Under the pieces are notes generated by a model that did no database searches, had not been told where the DNA came from, and was given only the letters and a program-made list of their open reading frames with translations. From Neptunicoccus cionae (lineage in GTDB: Bacteria > Pseudomonadota > Alphaproteobacteria > Rhodobacterales > Rhodobacteraceae), in NCBI RefSeq assembly GCF_002860325.1, contig NZ_PKOJ01000001.1, positions 992,001 through 1,056,000 on the forward strand: 64,000 bases of DNA, given 5' to 3'. Position numbers and translations under genes: made by a program. Shown here in pieces: positions 8,594-17,475 of the stretch. Each line of letters starts with the position of its first letter. Within the stretch, counting starts at the first letter, position 1.

Positions 8594-10183
8594 TTAATTC
8601 GCAGGTTTGATAAAGAACGCCAGTGTGTCTTCGTCAAAGCGTGGGGTGAATTCCACCGAACCCGCTTTGGCGCCCCAGACGGTCTGAAGTTGCACCAGAG
8701 AGATATAGGCTTTGTCGGCCATAACCTTTTCCATTGCTTCTTCGTAGGTTGCGCGGCGTTCGTCCTCGTCCATCATGGTTGCGCCGGTTTGCAGAAGACG
8801 ATCCACATCGTCATTCTTGTAGGCGATGCGGTTGAACGCTCCCAGCTTTACCTCAGGATTGTTGGAGTGTGCCAGACCGCCCAATGTGTAGGATGCCTCG
8901 CCTGTCAGTGTGCCCCAACCGTTCATGAACATGGAGTATTCCAGACGGGACTGGGCAGGGAAATACACGGTCTTGGAAACTGCGTTGACGTTGGTGTCGA
9001 TGCCCACTTGGGTCAGCATCTGGCCAAGGCCCTGACAGATTGCGCCGTCGCCTGGAAGGCGGTCGCTTGTGCAGTAGAGATCAACCTCGAACCCGTCCGC
9101 ATAGCCTGCTTCAGCCAGCAGTTCTTTTGCTTTGGCAGGATTGTATTCCGGCATCGGGATGTCTTCGCTGGAGCCGAAGAACCCTGGAGGCATCATTTGG
9201 TTGGCCGGTTTCCCAAGACCTTCCAGCACGATTTCAACCATGGTCTCACGGTCAATTGCATAGTCGATGGCCTGACGGACTTTCAGATCGCGCAGCGGGT
9301 TTTCTGCCAGTTCCGAACCGTCTTTGGCCCGTACCAGAGGCGTCTTCTCACGCTGGTCCAGTTGCAGGTTCATCACATAAACACTGTCACCCTTGATCGC
9401 ATCGACGCTCGAATCACGCTCAAGCGCGAGATAATCCACGGAAGATACATAGTTGATCACATCAACCTGACCGGCTTTCAGTGCAGCCAGACGGGAACTG
9501 TCGTTAGGGATTTCCTTGCGGATCACTTTTTCCCATGCGCCTTTGCCACGCCAGTAGTCGTCGTTGCGTTCTAGTACAAGATCGCCCTTTGGCTCCCAGC
9601 TTACGTATTTGTAAGGGCCGGTTCCGATCGTTGCCGCACCGGAATTGAAGCCTTCTGCTGCGGTTTCGGGGGTGGAATAATCCGCCGCAGCCTCGGAAGA
9701 GACAATGAACAGGCGGATGAAATCGTTTGGCAGGGTCGCTGCCTGACCGTCTGTGTGAATGTGGATTGTGTGAGGGTCGATGATGTCGACACCGGCAACA
9801 CGGCGCACATAGATGGCGGTCGTTGTCGGGCCGGTGACAACAGGAATACGTTCGATCGAGAATTTAACGTCTTCTGCATCAAAGTCCGAACCGTCATGGA
9901 ACTTCACGCCTTCGCGCAGTTTGAACTCCCATGTGTCCTCGTCCACGGGTTTCCAGCTTGTAGCCAGACCCGGTTCGATTTGCAGGTCGGTGCCCGACCA
10001 GACTAGCGTGTCAAAAATATGCTTGGCCGCTTCCGCGTGCGATCCAAGTGCGGAGAAATGCGGATCCATTGATTCCGGTCCGCCGCGCACACCCATTGTC
10101 AGTGTTTGCGCTGATGCGGCGGCAGCCGCAGTCAGCCCAATCGTGACGGCAAGTGGTGCAAGGAACTTTGTATACTTCATCAT
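8594..10183 (-). CDS. Periplasmic substrate-binding protein, family 5 (peptide-type ABC transporter)
   Basis: Captures the substrate of the adjacent ABC importer in the periplasm. The start MMKYTKFLAP at 10183 is chosen because GGGAAGGGAAA sits just before it and a standard Sec signal peptide follows (hydrophobic stretch then AAAASAQ, cleavage after about residue 24). That gives 529 residues, normal for SBP_bac_5. The mature protein begins TLTMGVRGGPESMDPHFSAL, the usual family opening, and 'ATSWKPVDEDTWEFKLREGVKFHDG' is the classic family-5 signature. The gene opens the minus-strand operon and shares its regulatory region with the divergent marR-like gene. Family 5 also covers nickel, heme, glutathione, opine and oligosaccharide binders, so peptide specificity is not proven. 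Confidence 0.92.
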   Translation of the reverse strand: MMKYTKFLAPLAVTIGLTAAAAASAQTLTMGVRGGPESMDPHFSALGSHAEAAKHIFDTLVWSGTDLQIEPGLATSWKPVDEDTWEFKLREGVKFHDGSDFDAEDVKFSIERIPVVTGPTTTAIYVRRVAGVDIIDPHTIHIHTDGQAATLPNDFIRLFIVSSEAAADYSTPETAAEGFNSGAATIGTGPYKYVSWEPKGDLVLERNDDYWRGKGAWEKVIRKEIPNDSSRLAALKAGQVDVINYVSSVDYLALERDSSVDAIKGDSVYVMNLQLDQREKTPLVRAKDGSELAENPLRDLKVRQAIDYAIDRETMVEIVLEGLGKPANQMMPPGFFGSSEDIPMPEYNPAKAKELLAEAGYADGFEVDLYCTSDRLPGDGAICQGLGQMLTQVGIDTNVNAVSKTVYFPAQSRLEYSMFMNGWGTLTGEASYTLGGLAHSNNPEVKLGAFNRIAYKNDDVDRLLQTGATMMDEDERRATYEEAMEKVMADKAYISLVQLQTVWGAKAGSVEFTPRFDEDTLAFFIKPAN

Positions 10184-10244
10184 TTTCCCTTCCCGTTGGA
10201 GGATGGCTGCGTCGTGCCCCATCCGAAGAATTATTTGAAACGGT

Positions 10245-10258
10245 GTTCCATTTGGAAC
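10245..10258. promoter_or_regulatory. Operator candidate 1, GTTCCATTTGGAAC
   Basis: A 14-bp near-perfect dyad (arms GTTCCA/TGGAAC, 2-base spacer). It lies just downstream of the predicted transcription start of the minus-strand ABC operon. A close copy occurs 53 bp away. The arrangement suggests binding by the adjacent MarR-type regulator, which is inference. Confidence 0.6.
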
Positions 10259-10268
10259 TTGTAATCCC

Positions 10269-10297
10269 ACAATGTGGTGAGTTATCATCGTAGTCAA
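10269..10297 (-). promoter_or_regulatory. Sigma-70-like promoter of the ABC operon
   Basis: Read on the minus strand: -35 TTGACT (10297-10292), 17-bp spacer, -10 CATTGT (10274-10269). The -10 lies inside a small dyad CCACA-A-TGTGG (10267-10277). It points at the binding-protein gene starting at 10183. The two operator candidates lie just upstream of the -35 and just downstream of the start, the usual layout for repression. Confidence 0.5.
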
Positions 10298-10313
10298 GTT
10301 CAATTTGGAACTT
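10296..10313. promoter_or_regulatory. Operator candidate 2, AAGTTC-N6-GAACTT
   Basis: The core GTTCAATTTGGAAC (10298-10311) differs from operator 1 by one base. The flanks extend it to perfect 6-bp arms AAGTTC/GAACTT. It abuts the -35 of the minus promoter and lies 30 bp before the marR-like start, so one site could control both directions. Confidence 0.6.
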
Positions 10314-10343
10314 AGTTATGTGCATTGAGGGATTGATTGTATT

Positions 10344-10934
10344 ATGTCAGCTGCAAGCGGCGCTTCTGAACAAAAGATTGGCACTTCTGAATCCGCACAG
10401 GATTTGGATGATCTGCCGGACATGCTTGAGGCAAAGTTGTGGGAGAACCCGTGCCCGTTTACCTTCCGGATCAACTATCTCGCGCTGCTGTATAACACGC
10501 CGCTTTATTCATGGATTCAGGACACATACGGGTTGAAGCGGCATGAGTACGTCGTGATCTATTCACTGGCCTTGGCCAATGGTGGTAGCGCGCGGGATAT
10601 ATCGCGCACGTCCGGTTTTCCCAAAAATACCCTGAGCCGCGCGGTCAAGCGGCTGGAGCTTATGGGGCTGCTGGAGGAACGCAGCAAGGCACCGGGTGGC
10701 GGTCGCAGGCAGGCACTGCGCCTGTCTGAAAAAGGCTGGAAGCTGTTCAACGAAACCGTGCCCGTGTTCGAATCCTATGAAGAAAGAATGCTGACTCCCC
10801 TGTCCAAAGGGGAGCGCCAGATCCTGTTCGAATTGATGTCCAAAGTCGTTGTCGGGGCAGAGGACTGGGCGGATGATCTGCCCCAAGCCGGAGCAAAGGG
10901 CTCCACCAGAAATACCAAAGGAGAGACGCAATGA
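10344..10934 (+). CDS. MarR-family transcriptional regulator
   Basis: Winged-helix DNA-binding protein of 196 residues. The central part (about 65-150) has the MarR pattern: KRHEYVVIYSLALANGG, a recognition helix around FPKNTLSRAVKRLELMGLLEE, then a basic wing with APGGGRRQALRLS. The N-terminal ~40 residues are acidic and longer than in minimal MarR proteins. The ATG at 10344 is used; no clearly better start is visible. It is the first gene of a tightly packed six-gene plus-strand unit and lies opposite the ABC operon. The natural reading is a local repressor sensing the imported compound and binding the two operators at 10245-10313 (inference). Confidence 0.88.
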   Translation: MSAASGASEQKIGTSESAQDLDDLPDMLEAKLWENPCPFTFRINYLALLYNTPLYSWIQDTYGLKRHEYVVIYSLALANGGSARDISRTSGFPKNTLSRAVKRLELMGLLEERSKAPGGGRRQALRLSEKGWKLFNETVPVFESYEERMLTPLSKGERQILFELMSKVVVGAEDWADDLPQAGAKGSTRNTKGETQ

Positions 10935-11650
10935 ATGTTGCCGATATGAACTGGCGCGATGTCGAGGCGGCCGCCGCCAGAGATCCGCGCTGTATCCTGC
11001 CGATCGGATCGACGGAGCAACACGCACAGCTTTCCCTTTGCGTGGATATGATTCTCGCAGAGAAGGTCGCCACAGACGCGGCGGCGCCTCTGGAAATTCC
11101 GGTGTTTCCGGTGATGCCCTACGGCTTGGCTCCTTACTTTAATGCCTATCCGGGAACGATCTGCCTTCGGGTGGAAACCCTGATGGCGGTTGTGCGCGAT
11201 ATTGTGGCTTCTTTGCGCCGCTCCGGTTTTCGCCAGATCCTGATTGTGAACGGGCACGGTGGTAACAATCCGGTCGGTGCGCTGGCGCAGGAATTGCTTT
11301 CGGAATACGGCGATATTTCGATCAAGTTCCACAACTGGTGGAATGCGCCCCAGACATGGGCGAAAATACAGGAAACCGATCCGTCAGGCTCTCATGCCAA
11401 CTGGATGGAAAACTTCCCGTGGACCCGACTCGCCCATGCGGCGGCACCGGAAGGGGAAAAGCAGGGTGTGGATATGGCGCTGATGAAAGCTGCACCACCT
11501 GCGCAAGTCCGCGAGATGCTGGGCGATGGTTCCTTTGGGGGACGCTGGCAGCGCCCTGATGATGAGATGCAGGCGATCTGGGATGTTGGCGTTGCTGAAA
11601 CGCGCGCTGCGCTGGAAGGGCCATGGCCGGAGCTTGGCAAAAATGACTGA
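10931..11650 (+). CDS. Creatininase-family amidohydrolase
   Basis: Cytoplasmic metal-dependent amidohydrolase of 239 residues. The opening LPIGSTEQHAQLSLCVDM carries the Glu/His and Asp ligands of the creatininase family, and VNGHGGN near residue 108 carries the second His. Relatives open cyclic amides (creatinine), hydrolyse formamides, or act in cofactor pathways such as mycofactocin and riboflavin/F420. Its setting with a peptide-type importer, an M20 peptidase and two NAD(P)-dependent oxidoreductases suggests an unknown lactam or amide, not creatinine: no creatinase or sarcosine oxidase gene is nearby. The ATG overlaps the marR-like stop by 4 bp. Confidence 0.88.
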   Translation: MNVADMNWRDVEAAAARDPRCILPIGSTEQHAQLSLCVDMILAEKVATDAAAPLEIPVFPVMPYGLAPYFNAYPGTICLRVETLMAVVRDIVASLRRSGFRQILIVNGHGGNNPVGALAQELLSEYGDISIKFHNWWNAPQTWAKIQETDPSGSHANWMENFPWTRLAHAAAPEGEKQGVDMALMKAAPPAQVREMLGDGSFGGRWQRPDDEMQAIWDVGVAETRAALEGPWPELGKND

Positions 11651-12662
11651 ACCGGTTCTGATCTGGGGCGCCGGGGCAATCGGTGGCATTCTGGGGGCCT
11701 ATTGGGCGCGGGCGGGTGTGCCGGTGCTTATGGTCGATATCGTGCCTGAACATGTGACGGCCTGCGCCACTACGGGTCTGTCAATCGAAGGGCCGGTCGA
11801 GACCTTTACGCAAGTTGTGCCATGTGTAACGCCGGAGCAATTGCAAGGCACCTACAGCCGCATTGTTCTGGCTGTTAAAGCACAGGCAAGCGAAGCTGCG
11901 CTGGAGCAGTTGAAACCGCATCTGACGGCGGACGGTTACGTCCTGTCTGCGCAGAACGGGTTGAACGAACACACAATCGCGCGGCACGTCGGGCCGGAGC
12001 GCACGATGGGTGCTTTTGTAAACTACGGTGCGGACTGGATCGGGGCAGGGCGCATCCTGTTTGGCAACCGCGGGGCAGTGGTGGTCGGGGAGATCGACAA
12101 CAGCATCCGTCCGCGCACGCAAGAGATGTTCGAGCTCTTGCAGATTTTCGAACCGGATGCCGTGCTGAGCGATGACATCTGGGCCTATCTCTGGGGCAAG
12201 CTCGGCTACGGGGCCATGTTGTTTGCAACCGCTCTGACGCCTGACAGTATGACCGAAAATTTCGCAGATCCCGCGCGGGGACCGGCACTGATGGGGCTGG
12301 CACGGGAAGTCATGCAAACAGCCGTGGCTGAAGGGGTCGATCCCAAACCCTTTAACGGGTTCGAACCGGCAGCTTTCATGCCGGGTGCCGGTGATGCTGC
12401 CGCGCTCAAAAGCCTGTCGGATCTTGCGGATTTCAACTCCAAAACCGCCAAGACCCATACGGGGATTTACCGTGATCTGGCGGTGCGCAAACGCAAGACA
12501 GAAGTGGACCCGCAAGTGGGCGCGGTGGCTGAAATCGCCGCGAAGCACGGAATTGACACACCTTTACTGCGGCGTCTGGTGGAACTGATCCACGATATTG
12601 AAGACGGACGGCGCGAGATGTCGCAAGAAACCTTCCACGAACTGACCAAGGTGCTGGCATGA
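11643..12662 (+). CDS. Ketopantoate reductase (PanE/ApbA)-family oxidoreductase
   Basis: NAD(P)H-dependent 2-oxoacid reductase-like protein. The start MTEPVLIWGAGAIGG at 11643 gives 339 residues and overlaps the amidohydrolase stop by 8 bp. Residues 7-14 form the Rossmann GAGAIGG loop. Later come the family's 'LSAQNGLNE' segment and a C-terminal helical domain with 'LWGKLGYGAMLFATAL'. Family members reduce 2-dehydropantoate, but many paralogues in catabolic clusters act on other 2-oxo or 3-hydroxy acids. With no panB or panC nearby, a catabolic role here is more likely than pantothenate synthesis. Confidence 0.85.
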   Translation: MTEPVLIWGAGAIGGILGAYWARAGVPVLMVDIVPEHVTACATTGLSIEGPVETFTQVVPCVTPEQLQGTYSRIVLAVKAQASEAALEQLKPHLTADGYVLSAQNGLNEHTIARHVGPERTMGAFVNYGADWIGAGRILFGNRGAVVVGEIDNSIRPRTQEMFELLQIFEPDAVLSDDIWAYLWGKLGYGAMLFATALTPDSMTENFADPARGPALMGLAREVMQTAVAEGVDPKPFNGFEPAAFMPGAGDAAALKSLSDLADFNSKTAKTHTGIYRDLAVRKRKTEVDPQVGAVAEIAAKHGIDTPLLRRLVELIHDIEDGRREMSQETFHELTKVLA

Positions 12663-13402
12663 GCGGACGTATTGCACTTGTTACCGGGGTCGTCGGTGGT
12701 ATCGGCGCGGCGATTGCCGCCCGTCTGGCCGCTGAAGGTGCCAAGGTTGTTGTGACCGATCTGGCCGGTGAGGGGTTAACCCGAGCGGCAGAGCAACTGG
12801 GTCTGCCTGCTGTTGCTGCCGATCTGACCGACACCGCATCCGTGCAGCAGATGGTGCAGCAGATCACCGCCGAACATGGCGCGCCGGACATTCTGGTGAA
12901 TGCGGCAGGGGGCGTGTGCAATCAGGTGGGCACGCCGCTGGAAGAGGTGCAGCCTGAAAACTGGCACCGGATTTTCGCAGTCAACGTTGATGCCACGCTT
13001 TACCTTTCACAAGCCCTTGTTCCGGCCATGAAAACCGCGGGCTGGGGACGGATCGTCACGATCAGTTCAGGTGCCGGATTGCGCCCGAGCCTGACAGGCA
13101 TTCACGCCTATACTGCCGCCAAACATGCTCTGGTCGGGCTGACTAAACAGCTTAGCCTTGAACTCGGCCAGCACGGGATCACGGTGAATTCCATCGCACC
13201 CGGTTTCATCCTGTCCAATCCTGCCACACAACGCCAGTGGGAAGCTTTCGGGCCAGAGGGACAGGCACAACTGGTTAACCGGATTCACACCCGCAAACTT
13301 GGCACTCCCGAAGATATTGCCGCCGCCGCCGCCTTTCTGACCGGATCAGAGGCGGGATGGATCACAGGCCAGATCCTGAGCGTTGATGGCGGCGTAACCT
13401 GA
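12659..13402 (+). CDS. SDR-family NAD(P)-dependent oxidoreductase
   Basis: Classical short-chain dehydrogenase/reductase of 247 residues, normal for the family. The cofactor loop TGVVGGIGAAIA is at about 9-20, NAAGG near residue 80, the catalytic Ser near ISSGAG, and YTAAK (Tyr and Lys) near 151-155. It ends with ILSVDGGVT. The enzyme oxidises or reduces an alcohol/ketone; the substrate is unknown. It overlaps the preceding gene by 4 bp (ATGA), and the M20 peptidase starts 11 bp later. Confidence 0.92.
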   Translation: MSGRIALVTGVVGGIGAAIAARLAAEGAKVVVTDLAGEGLTRAAEQLGLPAVAADLTDTASVQQMVQQITAEHGAPDILVNAAGGVCNQVGTPLEEVQPENWHRIFAVNVDATLYLSQALVPAMKTAGWGRIVTISSGAGLRPSLTGIHAYTAAKHALVGLTKQLSLELGQHGITVNSIAPGFILSNPATQRQWEAFGPEGQAQLVNRIHTRKLGTPEDIAAAAAFLTGSEAGWITGQILSVDGGVT

Positions 13403-13413
13403 AGAGAAGACCT

Positions 13414-14826
13414 ATGACAGACCCAGTTGTTTCCCGTGCTCTGGAGCAAGAGCCACGCTTGATCGAAACCCTGAAAACGCTTGTTGCCTGTCCTTCGGTC
13501 GGGGCTGATCCGGCGATGGCACAGGGTATGGAAGACGCCCGCAAGCTGATCGAATCCCAGCTGTCGGATATGGGTTTCGAGAACATGCAAAGGCTGACGC
13601 CGCCGGACGGCAGCGGAGAGCCGGCGCTTTACGGCGAACGTATGGACGCGCCCGGAAAGCCGGTGATACTGGTCTATGCCCATTATGATGTGCAGCCTGC
13701 GGATCCGCTGGAAAAATGGGACACGCCGCCTTTTGAAGCGGTAGAGCGGGACGGCCGCCTGTTCGGGCGCGGGATTTCCGATGACAAGGCGCCGATGCTG
13801 ATCGCGCTCGAATCCCTTGCGGCCTTCATCAAAGTCGAAGGCAAGCTGCCGGTGAACGTCAAATTGCTGATCGAAGGGGAAGAGGAAACAGGTTCGCCTT
13901 CACTGCCCGGCATTCTGGAAACCCACTGTGAATTGCTGGCCGCGGATGCGGTGCTCTCAGCGGACGGGGCCCGGTGGCGGCCTGATCTGGTGGCGCTGAA
14001 TGTCGGGTCGCGCGGGAACACAGGGTTCGAGGTGCGGGTGCAAACCGCCGCGCAAGACCTGCATTCGGGCCGTTATGGCGGGATTGTTGCCAACCCGCTA
14101 CATGTACTGTCGTCGTTGATCGCAAGCCTGCATGACGAAAACGGGCATATCGCGGCGGAGGGGTTCTATGACGGGGTGGCAGAGCCGACAGAGGCAGAGC
14201 GCGCGGAAATCGCTGCGATTCCTTTTGATGAAAAGGCGACATTCGGAGCGATCGGTGCGCGGCCCAGCGGTGAGGCGGGCTATAACAGTCTGGAACGGTT
14301 GTGGATGCGGCCGACACTGGATGTGAACGGCATGTGGGGCGGTTACATCGGGGCGGGGTCCAAAACGGTGATCCCGAACGAAGCTTTTGCCAAGCTGACC
14401 ATGCGGCTGGTGCCCGGACAGGATCCCCAGAAGGCAAAAGAGGCGGTGATCAACCATTTGCGCCACCGCCTGCCGCCCGAAGCGACACTGGAAATCATCG
14501 GAGAACGCGGGCAGGGCGGGGCTTATGCGGTGCCCGCGGACCATCCCTTGCTGGCAGCAGCCGTTGCCGCGTTGAAACATACCTCGGGCGAGACGCCGCT
14601 GAAGGTACGCATTGGGGCATCCCTGCCGCTGACCGAGATTGTCTCGCGTATTCTGGGGCTTGATACGGTGATGTTCTCTTTTGCATTGTCGGATGAAAAC
14701 TTTCACGCGCCGAATGAATTCTTCCGCCTTTCGTCGATCCCTGACGGGCTGGCGTCCTGGGTGCAAATCCTGCGAGAGATTGCAAAACTGTCCCCTGCGG
14801 ACTTTGCCGCGTACCGACGCAAGTGA
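13414..14826 (+). CDS. M20-family dipeptidase/amidohydrolase
   Basis: Zinc-dependent exopeptidase of 470 residues, matching the carnosinase/CNDP-like branch of M20. Metal and catalytic residues are seen in HYDVQPADPLEKWDTPPF (His, Asp), GRGISDDKAP, and EGEEETGSPS (Glu-Glu). A dimerisation (lid) domain lies between about residues 210 and 390. It would hydrolyse a dipeptide or N-acyl amino acid in the cytoplasm, which fits the peptide-type importer of the same locus. It starts 11 bp after the SDR stop with AGAGAAGA upstream, and it overlaps the next gene by 4 bp (GTGA). Confidence 0.9.
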   Translation: MTDPVVSRALEQEPRLIETLKTLVACPSVGADPAMAQGMEDARKLIESQLSDMGFENMQRLTPPDGSGEPALYGERMDAPGKPVILVYAHYDVQPADPLEKWDTPPFEAVERDGRLFGRGISDDKAPMLIALESLAAFIKVEGKLPVNVKLLIEGEEETGSPSLPGILETHCELLAADAVLSADGARWRPDLVALNVGSRGNTGFEVRVQTAAQDLHSGRYGGIVANPLHVLSSLIASLHDENGHIAAEGFYDGVAEPTEAERAEIAAIPFDEKATFGAIGARPSGEAGYNSLERLWMRPTLDVNGMWGGYIGAGSKTVIPNEAFAKLTMRLVPGQDPQKAKEAVINHLRHRLPPEATLEIIGERGQGGAYAVPADHPLLAAAVAALKHTSGETPLKVRIGASLPLTEIVSRILGLDTVMFSFALSDENFHAPNEFFRLSSIPDGLASWVQILREIAKLSPADFAAYRRK

Positions 14827-15692
14827 CCGGTCCGGCAGAGGTAAACAACAGATACGGCGCGACCCTGCTTGTGGCGGCGGCCGGATTGTACACGGCTGAT
14901 GTCACTGTTCTTCGGTTCCTTTCGCCAGAGGTTCCTTTCGCGCAGATCATCTTTTTCCGCTCGCTGTGCCAGCTTGTGATTGTGGCGCTCTGGATCGGCT
15001 GGAAAAGCCCCGCGCTTTATGGTTCGTCGCGCTGGGGCAAGCTGGTCCTGCGGGGGCTGACAAGCCTTGTTTGCTGGTGGCTCTACTATGCGAGCTTCCA
15101 AAAGCTTGACCTTGCGCTGGCTTCGACCCTAACGTTTACGACCTCTTTATTTGTCGTTGGTCTGGCGCCGCTGCTGTTGGGCGAAAAGATAAACATGTTG
15201 CGCAAACTGACCACGGGGTTCGGTTTCTTCGGCGTAATCCTTGCCAGCGGGGTAAGCGGGTTGGTGCTGGAAACCGGCGTGCTTCTGGGGCTTGGCTCTG
15301 CGCTGGCGGCGGCGGTACTGATCTTTCAAAACAGGGTTCTGGCCCGCACCGAGCACACCGCAACAATCATGTTCTGGATCGGCCTTGTTGCTACGGCAGG
15401 AACCTTGCCCGGTGCCGTGACAGGCTGGACCGGTGTTACCCTTCCCGATCTTGCGATCCTTGTAACGGCAGGTCTGCTTGGCACGCTCGGGATGTTGTTC
15501 ACGGTTGAAGCCTATCGCTATGGCGAGGTTTCGGCCCTTGCAACCTTTCCCTACATCCGGCTGTTTTTTGCGCTGGCCATCGGATATTTCCTCTTTGCAG
15601 AAATGCCCACCTTACGCGAATTGATCGGGGCCGCGATTATCGTGGTCTGCGGTCTGGCCGCCCGTGAACACCGCCGCCCTGTCACCCCCTGA
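14823..15692 (+). CDS. DMT-superfamily (EamA) transporter
   Basis: Inner-membrane protein of 289 residues with ten hydrophobic segments arranged as two EamA repeats. Members of this superfamily often export amino acids or metabolites. The GTG start at 14823 overlaps the peptidase stop (GTGA), and no better ATG lies close by, so it belongs to the same operon. As the last gene it may relieve accumulation of an intermediate (inference). The substrate is unknown. Confidence 0.87.
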   Translation: MTGPAEVNNRYGATLLVAAAGLYTADVTVLRFLSPEVPFAQIIFFRSLCQLVIVALWIGWKSPALYGSSRWGKLVLRGLTSLVCWWLYYASFQKLDLALASTLTFTTSLFVVGLAPLLLGEKINMLRKLTTGFGFFGVILASGVSGLVLETGVLLGLGSALAAAVLIFQNRVLARTEHTATIMFWIGLVATAGTLPGAVTGWTGVTLPDLAILVTAGLLGTLGMLFTVEAYRYGEVSALATFPYIRLFFALAIGYFLFAEMPTLRELIGAAIIVVCGLAAREHRRPVTP

Positions 15693-15756
15693 TCGACCAT
15701 TACCTGCCTGCGGATTCTGGTATAGACTGGCCGCGAACAAGACAGGGTACTGAACG

Positions 15757-16644
15757 TTGGACAAACTATCGGTCATGCAAGCCTTCCGCCGCATTGTGGA
15801 GCGGGGCAGTTTTGCCCGTGCGGCAGAGGATCTTGGGGTGTCCCCTGCGCTGTTAAGCCGTGAAGTCAAACTTCTGGAAGAAAGCCTTGGCTGCACTTTG
15901 TTAACACGCACCACGAGGTCCATGGCGCTGACGGACGCGGGGCGGCTGTATTACGACGAAGCCTCAGGCATCCTGAACGCTGTCAGCGGTGTAGAAAACC
16001 GTATTCGCGAAGGAGCAGGTGCGGTGCAGGGGCATCTGCGAGTGAATGCTTCCAGTTCGTTCGGGCAGACGGTAATCGCGCCTTTCCTGCCGGAGTTTCT
16101 GGCGGCTTACCCCGATCTGGAACTGACCCTGTCTCTCGATGACAGGGTGGTGGATATGGTGGAAGGCGGTTTTGATGTGTCGATCCGGATCCGCTCTGCC
16201 ATGCCGGATTCGGCACTTGTCGCCCGCAAGATCGGGACCACGCGGCAACGGATTTTTGCGGCGCCGTCCTATCTGGAAAAAGCCGGCGTTCCGCAAAGCC
16301 CTGCTGATATTGCCGCTCACAGGGTGGTCGGGTTCCTTTTAGCGGATCATCTGACAAACTGGGACTTACGGAATGGCAGTGCTAACCAGCGGATCGAGGT
16401 GTCTCCGGCGGTGCGGGTGGGAAACAGCCTTGTGTTGCGGGATTTACTGGCCTCGGGGTACGGGATCGGCACCTTGCCCGATTTTGTGTCCCGCGATGCA
16501 GAAAGCAGCGGCGCGCTTGTTCGGGTGCTGCCGGATTGGGAACTGCCCGCACCGGAAATTTTCGCGATCACCACGTCGCGGTTGGGTATGGATGCGCGGG
16601 TCACAGCCTTTCTGGATATCCTGCGTAAGGCCCTTACACCGTGA
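15757..16644 (+). CDS. LysR-family transcriptional regulator
   Basis: LTTR of 295 residues. A TTG start at 15757 is chosen: it yields the typical opening MDKLSVMQAFRRIVERGSF, while the next ATG (15775) would trim the first helix of the winged helix-turn-helix. The DNA-binding domain covers residues 1-60 (AAEDLGVSPALLSREVKLLEESLGCTLL). The rest is a periplasmic-binding-protein-like effector domain (about 90-290). It resembles the branch that often controls nearby quinone reductases and oxidoreductases. wrbA starts about 100 bp downstream in the same direction and is a possible target. Confidence 0.9.
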   Translation: MDKLSVMQAFRRIVERGSFARAAEDLGVSPALLSREVKLLEESLGCTLLTRTTRSMALTDAGRLYYDEASGILNAVSGVENRIREGAGAVQGHLRVNASSSFGQTVIAPFLPEFLAAYPDLELTLSLDDRVVDMVEGGFDVSIRIRSAMPDSALVARKIGTTRQRIFAAPSYLEKAGVPQSPADIAAHRVVGFLLADHLTNWDLRNGSANQRIEVSPAVRVGNSLVLRDLLASGYGIGTLPDFVSRDAESSGALVRVLPDWELPAPEIFAITTSRLGMDARVTAFLDILRKALTP

Positions 16645-16749
16645 CATTCTTCAACGGGCGTAAACTATGAAGTGACAGGGAGGCGGTTAATCCCGCACGG
16701 TCCTTTGGCCATTTTCAAGGCAATGAAACTTTTGCCCCATGAGGATACC

Positions 16750-17373
16750 ATGACCCGAGTTCTTGTTCTTTACTATTCCAGCTATGGCCACGTCCGCGCA
16801 TTGGCCGAGGCAGAGGCCGAAGGTGCCCGCAGCGTCGCGGGCACTCGCGTTGACCTGCGCCGCGTGCCTGAAACCGTCCCCGAAGCCGTGCGCAAGAAGG
16901 CCGGTTTTGTGGCAGACGACACCCCGCTGGCCAGCCCCGCAGATCTGGAAAACTATGACGCCATCCTGTTTGGTACACCGACGTTATTCGGAATGATGGC
17001 CGGACAAATGAAATCCTTTCTGGATCAGGCGGGGGGGCTGTGGGCGCGCAATGCGCTTGTTGGGAAGGTGGCCGGTGTCTTTACCTCCACCGGTTCACAG
17101 CACGGCGGGCATGAGGCCACACTCCTGTCCTCGCAAATTCCGCTCCAGCACTTCGGTATGCTGATTGCGGGTATGCCCTACAGTTTTGAAGGCCAGACGA
17201 CAGCCACAGAAATCGTTGGCGGTGCCCCTTACGGCGCAGGCACGATTGCAGGGGCAGACGGGTCGCGCAGCCCGACAGAGACCGATCTTGCCGGAGCCCG
17301 TTTTCAAGGCGCCCATGTGGCTGAAATTGCCGCAAGACTGGCAGCGGGCGCGGTTGATCAGGCCGCAGCCTGA
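16750..17373 (+). CDS. wrbA: NAD(P)H:quinone oxidoreductase WrbA
   Basis: Flavodoxin-like FMN enzyme doing two-electron reduction of quinones. The ATG at 16750 ([14 protein letters not shown]) is chosen over 16672 because the FMN-binding first strand must lie at the N terminus. This gives 207 residues, close to the usual ~200. Visible motifs are the phosphate-binding loop YSSYGH, the [19 protein letters not shown] segment and TSTGSQHGG, all typical of WrbA. It stands between a LysR regulator and an EamA transporter. Confidence 0.93.
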   Translation: MTRVLVLYYSSYGHVRALAEAEAEGARSVAGTRVDLRRVPETVPEAVRKKAGFVADDTPLASPADLENYDAILFGTPTLFGMMAGQMKSFLDQAGGLWARNALVGKVAGVFTSTGSQHGGHEATLLSSQIPLQHFGMLIAGMPYSFEGQTTATEIVGGAPYGAGTIAGADGSRSPTETDLAGARFQGAHVAEIAARLAAGAVDQAAA

Positions 17374-17402
17374 CGGTTCCGAACGGGCGCCCCTGCCTTT
17401 CC

Positions 17403-17457
17403 ACCGGCCAGATGGCAGACGCCCGATCCGGCTTTTGTCACTGGCCGGTTCCCTTTT
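17403..17457 (+). terminator. Possible terminator/attenuator after wrbA
   Basis: Perfect 9-bp inverted arms ACCGGCCAG (17403-17411) and CTGGCCGGT (17441-17449) with a 29-base loop, followed by TCCCTTTTTTA. The loop is long, so termination is likely but not certain. It lies just before the next EamA gene. Confidence 0.4.
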
Positions 17458-17475
17458 TTAAAGAGGAAGTTTCCC

